A stretch of DNA of 64,000 bases, taken from positions 53,333,001-53,397,000 of the forward strand of contig CM059582.1 of assembly GCA_030407085.1 (NCBI GenBank). The letters are read 5' to 3'. The translations under genes and the position numbers were made by a program. The notes under the pieces are model-generated. The model worked only from the letters and a program-made list of their open reading frames with translations. It ran no database searches and had not been told where the DNA came from. Source of the DNA: Trichopria drosophilae (Eukaryota; Arthropoda; Insecta; Hymenoptera; Diapriidae). Positions 23,041 to 35,889 of the stretch are shown in pieces (position 1 is the stretch's first letter; each line of letters opens with the position of its first letter).

Positions 23041-25345
23041 GGTAATCTAATCTTACATTGAGGTGCTCGAGGTGTGCAAAAATGTCGTTTTGCTTCCTTA
23101 GTACGAAATAATATATGGCATATAAAGGGCAGAAATGAAGTCCCTGTGACGGGGGGGGGGGGTATCTTCCGCCGAGGGTCACATTCGCCAAAATAGTATA
23201 TTTCTCACCGCGGGGAGGAAAATAGACAAGTCCTCCTCACATTCAAGATTGCCGCCAGAACCGAAGGGGAGGATAGCAAGCACGTGGGGAATGCTCGTCT
23301 GTTTTACTTCCAGAGGAGGGTTGAATACGATTTTTCTGCCTAATGCACTGAAAGTGAGCATTCTAGCCGAGCACAGCAAAGTTAGAATATGTCACTTTCG
23401 GTGCATGTAGGCAGAAAAAGCATATTGCGCACTATTATCGAAATGTATTATTCTGTTTAGTTAGGCACTCAGTGACCGTGAAAAATGTAGAGGCTAAAAC
23501 ATTTGACTGAGTCGGCGATAAAAAAATATTTTTTGACATACTATGCGTAAAATTTGATTTTACGCACTTTTCTTAGTGCGTAAAATACGATTTTACGCAT
23601 TTGTGCTGACCGGCTGTCCTCTCGTGTCCGACATTGCCGGCCACTCGACTCCGGCGGTCAGCACTCGTGCGTAACATCGTCTTTAACACACACTAAAAAA
23701 AGCGCGCAAATTTTACGCATAGTATGTCAAAAAATACCGTTCGATACACGCATCTAATCTTAAATAGCGGTGCGTAAAATCACATTTTACGCTCTTGTAT
23801 CAAAAAATACTATTAAACCCTTCAGAGTCGCTGCAATGAAGAACACAAAGCCATATCACACATTATCCTATGTAATAGCATATAGTATATTTTGTTACAA
23901 GTGCGGAAAAGACAATTTCCTTCACGATGTAACCAACGGCATGTTTTCAAGTACTGTGCGAAAAGTCTTCGTTTCTGCGCGGAAAAATGTACGGAGAATG
24001 GGCGATTACCATTTAATTTGACATTGTACGGTAAGTAACTTTATGAAAACTCTCGCGGCAATGTACTATTTCCTAATAAAATTCGGAAAATTATATTTTT
24101 GATATACGTATGCATAAAATTTGATTGTACGATTTGATTTTAAAGTTTGTGCTTCGTTTTACGTCTTCGACGGACACTCGTGTGCTGCGGTCCTCACGAT
24201 TGCGTAACATTTCATTTGACACCAAAAAATAGGCGCACAAATGTTACGCATAATATATACAATAGCCCCGTCCTAAGTTACTCGATTGGTTCTTTCAAAA
24301 TATCAGAAGTTTGTCCACTAAACAGTCAACTAACTTCGCGCACATAAATTGCAAAATAGTAGTTTTCGATACAAGTGCGTAAAAGTTTTTTTGTCATATC
24401 AGCATGAGAAGTCCACCTTTTCGCCTGAAAAAGGGGACGGAAACTGCCCGAGTGCCGCCCGGTCTGATAAAGATGAGCAACACCGGGCTGGCAAAATTTT
24501 CCCGCTCGGTAACGTCATTTTGCGGGCGGAAAAATGTTTTTTTCCTCTCGCTTACAATCTGTTGACAGTCTTTCATCGAAAAACAATCTTTCACGCTGTG
24601 AAGATCATCGAATTTGCTTCACAGCCTTGAACCATTTTACACGCCCTAAACGTGAATTCGGGAATTGGACTTTTCTTGTAGGGGTGTGACACAAAATAGT
24701 GTACGCATCGCGGGCGAAAACACGCGTTGCAAGCATCAGGCGACGATCGTGACCCTCGCTGCAATGTCTCTATTTCCGCCCTAGATACATAATATACTAT
24801 TTCTACGAATGTGAGAGTTGTGGACCGAACTGAAAGTATGAAGTCCGCAATCACATTGGTATAAAAAATATTTTCGCACATGCGTCGAACAATATTTTTG
24901 GATGCAAGTGTGCAACAAGTGCTTTTAGAAAATGTCAAAAATGGGTAAAGTCGCACTTTACGCACACTGTAACAAAAAATACGATACCTCACACGGCATA
25001 GACGTTTACGTTCTCGCGTCAACTTCACTTACCGATCGGCGTCAAGGTAAAAATCGACTTTGCGCCCCTATTAGGTAATATACTATTTACGTATTAATGC
25101 TAATTGGTGGCTCCTGCACGCGCGTGTACCATCATATTTGAGCCGCAGAGAAATCTCTAATTTTACGCATAGTATCATAAAAAATATCGTTCGATACTCG
25201 TGCGTAACAATTTGGTGTTACGCACTGGCCCTATCTAACCGCATGTCAAAAAGTGGGGCATAAAACCGCATTTTACGCACATGCACCGGAAAATACTATC
25301 TTCGCATTGTTTCTACTGTTTGCAGGAAATACCGTTTCTTGCATA
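23041..25345. repeat. Block rich in TGCGTAAAA/TTTTACGCA palindromic words
   Basis: TGCGTAAAAT or its complement recurs many times, often as facing pairs separated by 4-10 bases (for example 23544-23575 and 23577-23600). Words like GTATGTCAAAAAATA accompany it. The block is less AT-rich than its surroundings and has a 12-base G run at 23151-23162. ORFs on both strands (for example 24591-25028 minus) match no family and are crossed by the repeats. Confidence 0.6.
23527..23736. mobile_element. 210-bp foldback with perfect 29-bp inverted ends
   Basis: The end pair 23527-23555 and 23708-23736 is a perfect 29-bp inverted repeat containing TTGACATACTATGCGTAAAA. Inside is a second inverted pair, GTGCTGACCGGC (about 23611) against GCCGGCGGTCAGCAC-like text (about 23650). 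The whole can form a long hairpin. No coding capacity. Confidence 0.7.
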
Positions 25346-26461
25346 AACAAAGTGCGGGCAATATGATTAAAAAAAAAGTCACCAATGCGATAAACAAAGA
25401 TTGCTTTTTGATGTTTAAGACCTAAAATTTAAAGTTTCTGAAAATCGTCAATATGGGTCAATTGTAAATTTGCTTTTAAAATCAAGTTAAGGGCTAAATT
25501 AACGTAATAATAACTTTGCTCTGGGTCAAGTATCTACTAATTGATGGAATGTATGTGTTTGCTCTGTGTTTAAGTACCCTTAACGCGCTTGTCATCAAAC
25601 ATTCGACAAAATGTAATCATGTAACGCAGTGTATTTGAATTTTGGCTGCGCATTCTTTGGGAATTTTAGCGCAATGGATCCGGCATACCGAACCACTAAA
25701 TTAAAATAATCTCTTCATAATCAGTGCACTTATGAGAGATACGGACCCAATCAATTAACGTAATGCACTTGAACAAAAAATGACGCCAAAAGTGTATTAG
25801 TCACTAAAGGGCACCTCACGCATATGCACAATGTCCACACATTTAATACCTCCTACCCACTTCCTTTCACTGGCTAAATTATGATGGACTACCACAGTAA
25901 AACGATGATTGACGCGCAGTGATTTCCTCGGTCTCGAACTCCCGCAACCTCGACTTTCAATGTCCAAAACAGTTACCCAGTAATTTTTCGGGGCGTAGTT
26001 CATTTCGTTGCGCCATTCATTATTAGAGGTTATACCACACAAGTATCGCGTGAGGCGGGAGTCGATTTTGATTAATTCTATACCTTCGATTCGCTCAAAG
26101 CTGTACTTAATGAAAGTTTAAAAAATGGTAATGACTGCCTGACCAATTTCCAACCTTACCATCGATCAGAAGAAATCGACTGTTCGTTATATTTATGACT
26201 TAAGATTTTATTAATTAATCACAGCATTAAAACCAAACCATCAATTTTGGTAAATAATTTTATACTTTTCTCTGGCTTACCTGAAAATTAAATTTCAAAA
26301 AGTAAAACTCCACTTTATGTCTGCACGGTTGCATACTAATATAAATGTTATATGCTTGAAAATATTGAATTGATCAGTTAATTATAGTGCATAATAATAG
26401 ATTAGACTCTTACTGCACTCTCTAAATAAAATACATAATAATAAATTATTATCAATTTATC
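25346..26461. other. No gene recognised
   Basis: Mixed-composition spacer. The minus ORF at 25797-26042 matches nothing I know. No inverted ends found. Confidence 0.35.
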
Positions 26462-26465
26462 TTAA

Positions 26466-27955
26466 CCCATCATCGACAAAGCATACTTTTTCTTGCTTCA
26501 ATTTCAATAAATTAAGTATTTCGTATCAAAATAGACGTTGAAAAAACGAAAGAAGAATGCTCTTCAACATTCTGAGATCAAAATTTAGTTTCGGTCATTA
26601 GAAATTCCAATATAGCGCCAAAGTTGAAAGAAATTGCCAAAAATTTGGAAATATTTATTCTTCTCAATTTTTAGAATTTGGGATTATATTGAAACTATGG
26701 ACAACGGTGGTCAAAATATTTGAATTTAAAAAAAAATGTTAGTTTTGTGCCCCACATCATCGTAACGACTTCAAAATGGCCTCTTCTTTGAGCTATTTTA
26801 AAAAATGCTAAAAAGTTCTTAGAATTCATTGTGGGATTTTTTGAGGTTTTGTTTGATCATATTTTGAAAAATGTTGTATCAAAACTTTTGTCAAAATCTT
26901 AAATTATTGGGTACATGTCAAAAATCCGAAACATTGAAAAATTGTCATTTAAAAAGCTGACATTGTTGTGTTCATGGATATTACATTGGATTTTTGACAG
27001 TCATCGTTTTTTGAGTGTCGGCTTTTTAAATGTCGTTTTTTCAATGTTTCGGATTTTTGAAATTCGGTTTTTTTGACATGTGACCAAATTAATGACGATA
27101 ATAATTGTCAAATTTGGATCTGCAATGTAGGAAATATCAATTCGAATATTATTAATTGTTTTTGATATAATTGATAATATAAAGTTAGGCGTCCTCAGCT
27201 TTCACATTTCATGTTAGATTGCAATATTTATTGTCTTTTGATATTCTTTCATTTCAAAAATCGAATTTGAAGTCTGAATTCCGAAATTCAAAATGTCGTT
27301 AGCAATGCGGCTCATAAAAATATAAAATTTCACAAAATTTTCATGAAAATTAGTAATCCTGAATTTTTTAGGTTGCTGGTTATGAATACATGATGGAAAT
27401 TCGCAAATTCCAATTAGTGGAACTAGCATGATGCATCAAAATATATATAATTCATTCAATAAATTATACAAAATCCACTGTGAGTTGGGAATTTGCAAAT
27501 TCAATATGATGGATCAAAAACGTTATACTTGAATAATATAATAATGAATAAATTTACTAGCTATTGCCTAGTCGCCAAAAGTACAAATATAGTAACTTTT
27601 TGTATTTCTGTTGGTCATATGAAATACAAAATTGTATTTTTTAAATGTTAAATTGAATAGTTTATTGCCAACTAAATAATTTTCTGTCAAATTGTATTGA
27701 GTATCCTAATTAACACACGAGTAAAAAGATGAAACCAAATAAAAATGTTTTTGTACTTTCGTCCACCACCTTGAATCCAACATTTTTATTTTTATGAATT
27801 TCTCAAATTAACTTCGAAATTTCTGATCAGCAACTCAAAAAATAAATAAACATTTTGGATTCGTAATTCGTACTTAAAAGCGTCTAGGTATACGAAGTTT
27901 CAGGAAAAAGCCATTTTGGTCAGTTTTTGTCGAATTCCTTTCGCCATCGAAAGGG
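26466..27955. mobile_element. Probable TTAA-flanked element related to 5560-7266
   Basis: The right end, read inward, is TTAA-CCCTTTCGATGGCGAAAG (TTAA 27956-27959), like the right end of the Rpb4-intron element. The left end is TTAA-CCCATCATCGACAAAGC (TTAA 26462-26465). Near the right end, CACCTTGAATCCAACATTTT resembles the dispersed CCGCCATTTTGAA unit. A GGGTGC-type foldback sits inside (26909-27085). The pairing of the two ends is inferred. Confidence 0.4.
26909..27085. mobile_element. GGGTGC-type foldback MITE with 8-bp duplication
   Basis: The left end is GGGTACATGTCAAAAATCC and the right end read inward is GGTCACATGTCAAAAAAACC. The arms share CCGAAACATTGAAAAA and ATTTAAAAAGC(T/C)GACA. 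The flanks AAATTATT (26901-26908) and AAATTAAT (27086-27093) match at 7 of 8 bases. Same architecture as 1296-1750. Confidence 0.65.
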
Positions 27956-27959
27956 TTAA

Positions 27960-30900
27960 GTAGCACTAGTGGATACTTCGTGAAAAAAATGTTCGAAAAT
28001 TTATTTTGTACGTTTTTATTTTTTACGCACAAAAATTTCAATTTTCAATACTATCCTGAGATTATTAAATTTTTAAACAACCACTTATCTATTTAAATTG
28101 GATGTTAATATTTATTTTATGAATATTTTAATCGATAAATGTACAATGACTTAAAATAAATAGGTATTGAACCCCTATCGAAAGACGTAGCCTCGAGTGT
28201 CTACTCGTATAGAGTGGTTGAACACGAGCAACGTTACGAGATGAACGATTAAGAATCTCAAAGGCATATCAGTATACTAATATAATTGTTTGAAATTTAC
28301 CTATAATTAAGTAGTAGTGGGTTAATTGGTAAAGGACTCGCTTCGATCCGTTCAACAATTATGCTTTAAAAAGATATAATATGCTGAAGAATAAAGTCGG
28401 TAGCAGTATGGAATTATTAAATGCTTTGTATTTTACATCATTTTAAACGTGATATAGTAAGTGAATGTTTCCAAAGCCTCGGAAATATTTCAAATTTCTC
28501 TTTTTAGAATTATTGAGAGATTCAAACACTTTATCCATTTTTCAAATTTTCCATCACAAAATGTTATTAACTTTATTAGTTACGGTTAGATAAAAATAGT
28601 AGACCGAATCCATTTCCATTTTTAACAAAGTTATGAGTATTTCAAATTGAACGCTGAAAATGAAGAAACCATTAAATAAGTTTTCTTTTGCGTGCCATTT
28701 TTTTCCTAATTAAGATGATTCGTTTTCTTTTGCTGATTCATGTTGACAATTTTGAAATCTTGAAAAATCCGTTGTGTATTTTACAAAATTTTGAAATTTA
28801 ACAAAATGGCGGGCGAGTTTCTAAAAGTAAATAAACTCAATTTTCTCGAAAACACCACCTTTTTTTTTTGTTTCAATTTTTACCATAAATTCTTATAAAT
28901 ATGCAGAAGAATTATTATAAGTTTCAAATTGGCTAAACCATATTTGTCGTCAGGAGAATTTTTTCGAACAAATTTAGAAAATTATGTTTTGCAAGTATTA
29001 TGAAATCAATTAAATGTTTGTATTGAAAATCTAATCATATTTAAATACATAACTTTTAAACAATGCATTTTATTTAAACTTTTTTTTAATTCATGTATCG
29101 CTGTTCTAGTACGATACTCGGTTACCATTTTTATCACCTTCAACCTTCCAAACGTGGCATTTTTTTAATCCTGAAATTGCGCGAACATTCTTCCATTCAC
29201 TTACATTAAAAATCGCGAATGGAAGTCGTTAAAAATTATCGTTTTCAAATTCGGCAAATTACGTGTCCCCTTATTTTCCTTGAAGAATAACATATTCAAT
29301 CGGCAATTAAATCCAAATTTTTGACCATATCTGCGTGCATCATCTGAAATGGATTCGGTCAGTAAATTAATTATTGATTCAACTAGTGGATTATAAATTA
29401 ATTTGGACAATTTTGTAGTGACTGTGAACACCCAATTGAATAAGTAGTAGTTGTAAATATGAAATAATTTGGAATTGTCGTTAGCATATCAATTAACATC
29501 CATGTAGTTCAATACATACTCGATGGAGTAATGCAACAATGTACTATTTTGCTCGTTAGCCCAATAATGGAGGATATCGACGACATCTTCAAGTTCATCT
29601 TTCACTCTCGTTGGTGACAAAAGTAGCAATCGACAAAGCAACATGTATTAGAGAAAAAAGAACTATTCGAATGTGCGAATTTCAGCTGGTTTACATTTCG
29701 CTGACATTTTCAGGGCATTCAATATTATAGTAACGATTTTCTGTCAACGAACAATTGAACGGGAAGGGATGGTTCGTGGTGCGTAAATCAACGTATGGAG
29801 AATGCGAAACAAATATGACCGCGTTACATCAAACTTTGTCTTTTATACGAATAGTAATTATAACAAACCGATATTACATCAGCAATTTACATTTACACGA
29901 GTTTTGAAAAAATGAAATATATTATTTTTGTTTGCAATCTTTCCTTCATTCTTGATTAATACGTCTGGAGTACAGATATTTGATGTAAAGGTCCACTAAT
30001 TTCAATGAGAATAAATTAGAACTAATGGCACTGAAGAGTCTCTATTGATGCAAAATACCTATTACTCACAACATTTCTTTGTGTAGTAGCTCGACTTGTC
30101 CTAAGTTAAACTGAGCAAGAGCGACAATGGAAACGAGTATTAATATGCTTCTGAACAAAATGATTCATTTATATAGAAAACACGTACTTTTAGTGGTAAA
30201 AGTTCCGAAATCATAGGCAGGTTCAGAGTTCTTGTAGGAACTCTGTAGGTTGAGGAAGATGGAGCCTTAGTGACTCCAACTGTTAGAATAGTAAACAATT
30301 GAAGGCCAAAACTTAAATTGCATTAATATGCACTGGAAAATTCGTTTTTTTGTATTTAAACTGTTTTCCAATACGTTTGGTTGACTCCAAATGTGAGAGA
30401 CTGCATTTTTTCTTAAAAATCGTTCTGTAGTCATGACGCAATGCTTAGTGATGAGCTGTAGCGGTAAGGAGGTTATTTTATCTAGGGGTCCACAAATGAA
30501 ATATACTCAGAAATATACAGTATTTTTCAAAACCCTGACAAAATTTCTGACAATGTCACACAAAATTCTGAACAAAAATTTGACATCAATTAAGTTTTTC
30601 TGAAGCAAGTTATTGACAACCAAAAAAAGTTTTAATAAGAAGCGAACACTAACTCCTCACATATTCATTGGATTTGTTATACATTTTGGCATTAAAATAA
30701 AAAACTATATTAAAATATTAATCAAACAGAAATAAAAAGTGGCTCTAATGCTTTTCAGCGACTAATATTCCCGTTAAAGTTATGCCCATACATCCGTTTG
30801 CATTGACTAATCGTCGCTATTTCCTAGTTTTCAAAGGGAATCGAACTTTCACAGTACAAAATTAACTGTTTTGAACTCTGTTGTAGTGTTTGCACTCCAT

Positions 30901-33900
30901 AAATAAAATTTCCTCGAAAAGAGTGCTCGCTAGAAAATGGCCAGTGGCGTGTACTCGACGGGGTATCGCAGATGAACTTCCCTTTCGCATTTTCCCCAAA
31001 GTCTGTATTAATCACCCCTCGCAAATGGACTACTATGATGAACTATGTCAGAGTTTTTTAGGCGATAATGACCGACATTTTTGATGAAATCGATTCAGAG
31101 GCATGTTTCGATCCAGCCCTCCAAAAGCATATTCACATCGTTTTATATTTGTATCCGTCAGAATGTTCGTTCTGGATCGCAATAAAACTTTTGCATCTTT
31201 CAATGTGAAAATGTATAATAAACGCATTTTTTAAACTGAGGAATTTAATAAAATCATAAATTAATATTAAATGCATTGTGAATAATGTTCGAAAATATTT
31301 AAAGAAATATCAATAATAGTCTGAAAAAGTGTTAAAGAGTGACAATGACATAATTCCTTTGATACAAAATTTATGTCATTGTTTAAAATTATTTTTGTAT
31401 TTGAGCTTTGACAGACTACTTCAAGATACTATAGGCGGTTTTGTTTGAAATTTTTAATTTAATTATTTATGTGAACGAACACATTCTTGCATTTGTTAAT
31501 GATTTATATGCTTATTATTATTCGTATGTAATAGGGACAAGAGTCGATGAAAATATAATGATGGGTGCACTTATGGCGTGAGCGTGGGCTGCAACCTTAA
31601 ATAGCTGAATCATTTCCGTGGGAGAACCCATCTTCGTTTTCATGAGGAAACCCTCCGATTTAGCACCCCGTATTACTCGAAGCGTAATCGACCGAAAACG
31701 ATTTTTGAATTCGGGGAAATCTATAGAGTTTATAGTATTGATGGCAAACTTAGGGGAGATGACATTTCCTTCAAAACTTTTGATAATCAAAACTCCTTAC
31801 TTTAGTGGCGTCATAAATTACTATATTGTACACAATTTTAGTTACAATTTGTTTGCGAAAATCTTTGTTATCGAATGGGTGATGGGAGTTTAAATAAATA
31901 AGTATAATCCTTGCTGCATTTTCTTGCAGTATTTATCACGGATAGAAATATTTCGTCACAATTTCAACTGTGCTTTAAAAGTGCGAATAATTTAGCGGAT
32001 TTAGTCTATTATTTTTTGCTGCTTCTTCTATTTGCTCGTATTTCTCATTTTTTCTGTATCAGCAAATAAATATGTTAACATGGCTAAATTCCTTTTAGAG
32101 TATTTGCTTTTGCTGAACTATTGGAAACTTATTTTCATTGTCAATTCTTATTTAATTTCCCAAAACGTCAAGATATATATTTTTACTAAGCCTTGGTATT
32201 CGGAAATTTTAATGATTCCGAAATTAATGTGAATTTTCAAATACTCTAAAAAAATTAACGACTATTGTACCATGGTCCATAAATTGAAGTAATGAATTAT
32301 TGTTAATTAAACACCCTGCGTATTCGTAATTTAAAGCTGAATAAGTATTTTTATTTCATATTTTGAAGTAAGATAGTTGAATACTTTTTTTGAAACGTTC
32401 GTAAAGTGATCAAATCTTAAAATTAAACTTTGAATCTTACTGTCAGCAGAAGCATGGATTAGTGTAGAGTTAGACTGATTTTATTTCAACATATTTTGAT
32501 GCGTAATATTTTATGTTGCCGGAATTAATATTTGGTTAATATTGAAAATCTATAAGACTAAATTTAATATTGTTACATCACTTAAAGTTATACAGTCTAA
32601 AATTTAAAAAATGAGAAGTTTTAGAAGGTTACTAATTTATAAATAATAAGTTTTACGACATTTTGGTCAGTCGGTGAAGATTAACGAAGATACAAGGCTG
32701 TTTTCCTAATCAATCGGCTTACTTGCTTTTATCGCCGCTAGGCGCGATCACAACAGTTTTTACTGCATTTGGCTCCCGTTAATAAAAACATAAAATTATA
32801 ATTAATATAACAATTAAAATAGATACAAATTGTTTTACCAACCGTTGATTTTATGTTTCATGAAAGATTAATAATTAATAAACAAAGTAAAGGAATTATT
32901 TTATACACCAAACATTTTGAAGTAGGAATCTTAATGCAGTTGAAATGAAATGGTGATGTTACACGGTAAAGTAATGATTATTCATCGTTGTATCTTCCAA
33001 CATCTGCTATCAGTCAATGTCATCGATCGAAATCGTAAGTCATTAATTTTTGTACATCATTTTTTTCAGTTCATTTCATTTCACATCTGTTTTGGACATA
33101 GTACAAATAATTTCTTATTATGTGTATTATTTCTAATACAGTACATATATTTTACAAAGCAAATTAAATTTGTGTACAGCACGATGCATTTCTGACGCAC
33201 TTTATTCGTAGTATATCAGACTCAAAGCACGAAATCTGATAAATCGCGAATTTATGAGAATTCGCTGAAAATAATCTACTTCTTGCACGGATGGTATTTA
33301 TGTTCAAGAAAGCCAATGGCATAGAAGGGTGTCTAGCGCAATGTATGTCGGCAATATCACTTTTATTTGCAATTTTACTACGTGACATAAAACCCAACTC
33401 CCGGAAATCATACCCCCAGGTACGATTCCGTAAGAAGGACTTTATAGTAATAATATTCATTACTACTATTATTATAACAATGGAGGTCATCGCGCATGCA
33501 CTTCGCAAACGTCATAATTGAAAATAAGGTCTGGAAGAAATTAAATTCAAAATGGTGTTAAAAACGTATTCTTTATATACGCACTCTACAAGCTGCGCAT
33601 TTTCCGCAGGTCTAGGCACATTATTTCCCCCATTATGAAGAATAATCTACAAAATTAATATTCACTTTAATTTTCAATAAAATGTAACTAGTGTAATTAA
33701 TATGGAATTATATTATCGTGATTTTTACATGATTGAAATTCAAAATTACATTCCTAAAATATTGCAATACGTTCCATAATTGAATTTCATATATAATTCA
33801 TTAAATTTATCGATATTCGTATTATACATCTCATTTCAAATTTATATCAAATTCCACATAGATCGCAATAATCTAAATTAAAAATCTCCTTGGAGATATT

Positions 33901-34919
33901 CTGCAATAAAAAAGAATGGCCTTCATTTGTACAAAACCACGATTGGAAATATGGAAAAAATTTAATTAAATATCAAATTTTATTATCCGAAACATAAACG
34001 AGTTTTATTTACGTGATTTTAATTATTATTGTTTGTTTTAATGTAGACATTAAAGAATTAAATTTCACAGATAAAAAAATGATATTGATTAACTTTTTCA
34101 AACATTTAGAAATTATTACTTTTTGAACATAGTAATACTCAGGAAATGATTATAAACGAATCATTATTTTAAATATATAAAGACTGAAAATGAATATACT
34201 TATCGAGCAGGGATATAGTAAAGCCGATGGACACAATCTACCAAATGTGCCCTGATTCAGTGCTGTGAAGTACAAAAATATAGTTGTGAATTTTTGTAAT
34301 TTGTAGTATGCAACTTCGCGGAAAAAGGGTTTAGTTGAGGCAACTAGCAGCTATGGGAGGTAAAATCCATACGAGAATTTGGTTGTGGCAACGAAGTAAA
34401 TAGTTGTACTAGGGAATTATTATTAACCAATAAGTTTTTTATTCCTCAATTCATTGGTAAAAAAAAACTAATCAATTGGTTATTGTGAGTATTTTCTTGA
34501 TTGTGGCAATTGCTCATCTGAATCTGAGAGCACGAAGCAGTTTGTTGTCCCAACTATGCCTTTTTTGCGTATAATCTGTTCATCAATATATTAAGTTTCT
34601 TAAGATTTTGTTCCGATTATTGCTGAAATTACGTGTTTTTGCCGAATTTTTATTCTTATGGCCACTATTTCATTCTGTTCCTCACTTGCCTCTACATAAT
34701 TTCAGGAGCTGAAAAACTTATGATATAATGAAAAGAGGTGTAGCAAGACGCAAGAAGGTTGTCCATTTTCGAAATACATGTTGCTTTCCTTTTTCTAAAG
34801 GTATTCCCTTTTTTGACTGCCTGTTTTATTTGTGTCATCAAGGCGCCGGGACTGTTCTTCTATGCAGAGTCTGATAACTGCAGGATGAAGCCATGTTACA
34901 GAATGGTGTAGAAAGGGCA
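27960..34919. other. Seven kb without a recognisable gene
   Basis: AT-rich. Short ORFs on both strands (for example 29201-29431 minus, 31518-31790 minus, 30890-31084 plus) match no family I recognise and do not join through obvious splice sites. GGTTAATTGGTAAAGGACTC near 28320 resembles a tRNA A-box but lacks a matching B-box. Confidence 0.35.
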
Positions 34920-35105
34920 GGGGTACAAAGTTCCGAAAATCAAAAAGCCGAAAGGCTAAAATTTCTATAATGCAAAAGTCCGAGGTATTTTAATTTGCTT
35001 TTTTTTGCCAAATTTTCAAAGGCAAAGTGAAGAAAATCACGCTAGAGCCATGCTATATCGAAATTTTGGCCTTTCGGTATGTTGATTTTCGGAACTTTGT
35101 TCCCC
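34920..35105. mobile_element. 186-bp MITE with inverted ends of about 50 bp
   Basis: The left end GGGGTACAAAGTTCCGAAAA and the right end read inward GGGGAACAAAGTTCCGAAAA begin inverted arms that share CGAAAGGC and AAAATTTC about 25 bases further in. The terminal style (GGGTAC, CAAAAAGCCGAAA) is similar to the GGGTGC-type foldbacks. No convincing 8-bp duplication. The minus ORF at 35037-35222 overlaps an arm. Confidence 0.7.
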
Positions 35106-35376
35106 GGCCGTAGAAAGAACTATGTGAAACTTGAACAACATAAATGTGAAATCCTGTGACTGAAAGGTCCACCTTTCACCAAGCCAAAACCGAGATTTGA
35201 GATAAATGTCATACAGATACATTCAAATATCTCTGCGTAACTGTTGTACAAAACGTAAAAATAAAGGACCCGCGCTATCAGTGTAGCAAACAAGACCAAA
35301 ACGCATCGTAAACTGCTTCCAACAATCGAAAAGTCTTAATTAGCCTTAGCTCGTTTATTGTCACATATACCAATTT

Positions 35377-35876
35377 ATTGCTCGTTATTTAAATGAAATA
35401 AGGAGTGCTTTCGACAGCTTTACCGTCAAAAAGCAGAGTCCCTCTAGAAAATCGCGTGGGTGTAATCACGTAGTAACCGGTGCAACCTTTGGTTTTTTTA
35501 AATTATTTGAGGATTATTCTAAAATGGATGTTCCCTACGCGTTCTTTCAGCCTCTTTCGTTGATACTGGGCCTACAAACGTTACTGGTCCCATGGATACA
35601 GCGGATACTTACAGAATCATACTTGATAGAATGGCTCGAGTTTTGTAGAGTTGCGCTACCTGCTTGCATTAAAGCCGGCAAGAACGGATTAACATTTTTT
35701 TAATGCCCCTGGTTCTATAATCGCTATCGGGCCCTATCGGTATACCGGATACTTGGAACCTTAAATTAGTCTTAAATTCCTGTGATGGATAGATTTGGAT
35801 ACGATGGTCCGAACATGCTTTTCTTGATTGGTAACGCTGCGCGCCCACTCCTTATTTCGTTTAAATAAAGAGCAAT
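35377..35876. mobile_element. Possible 500-bp MITE with 31-bp inverted ends
   Basis: The left arm ATTGCTCGTTATTTAAATGA... (35377-35407) and right arm (35846-35876) are inverted copies differing at only a few positions. The interior has no ORF. Exact ends and target duplication were not determined. Confidence 0.5.
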
Positions 35877-35889
35877 TCATTTCTCTACG

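Noticed and set aside
24394..25028. Minus ORFs of 66 and 145 codons in the TGCGTAAAA field
   Set aside because: No recognisable domain; opposite-strand ORFs overlap and the repeat words run through them.
31518..31893. Opposed ORFs of 90 and 91 codons
   Set aside because: They overlap on opposite strands, have no known motif and no neighbouring exons with plausible splice sites.
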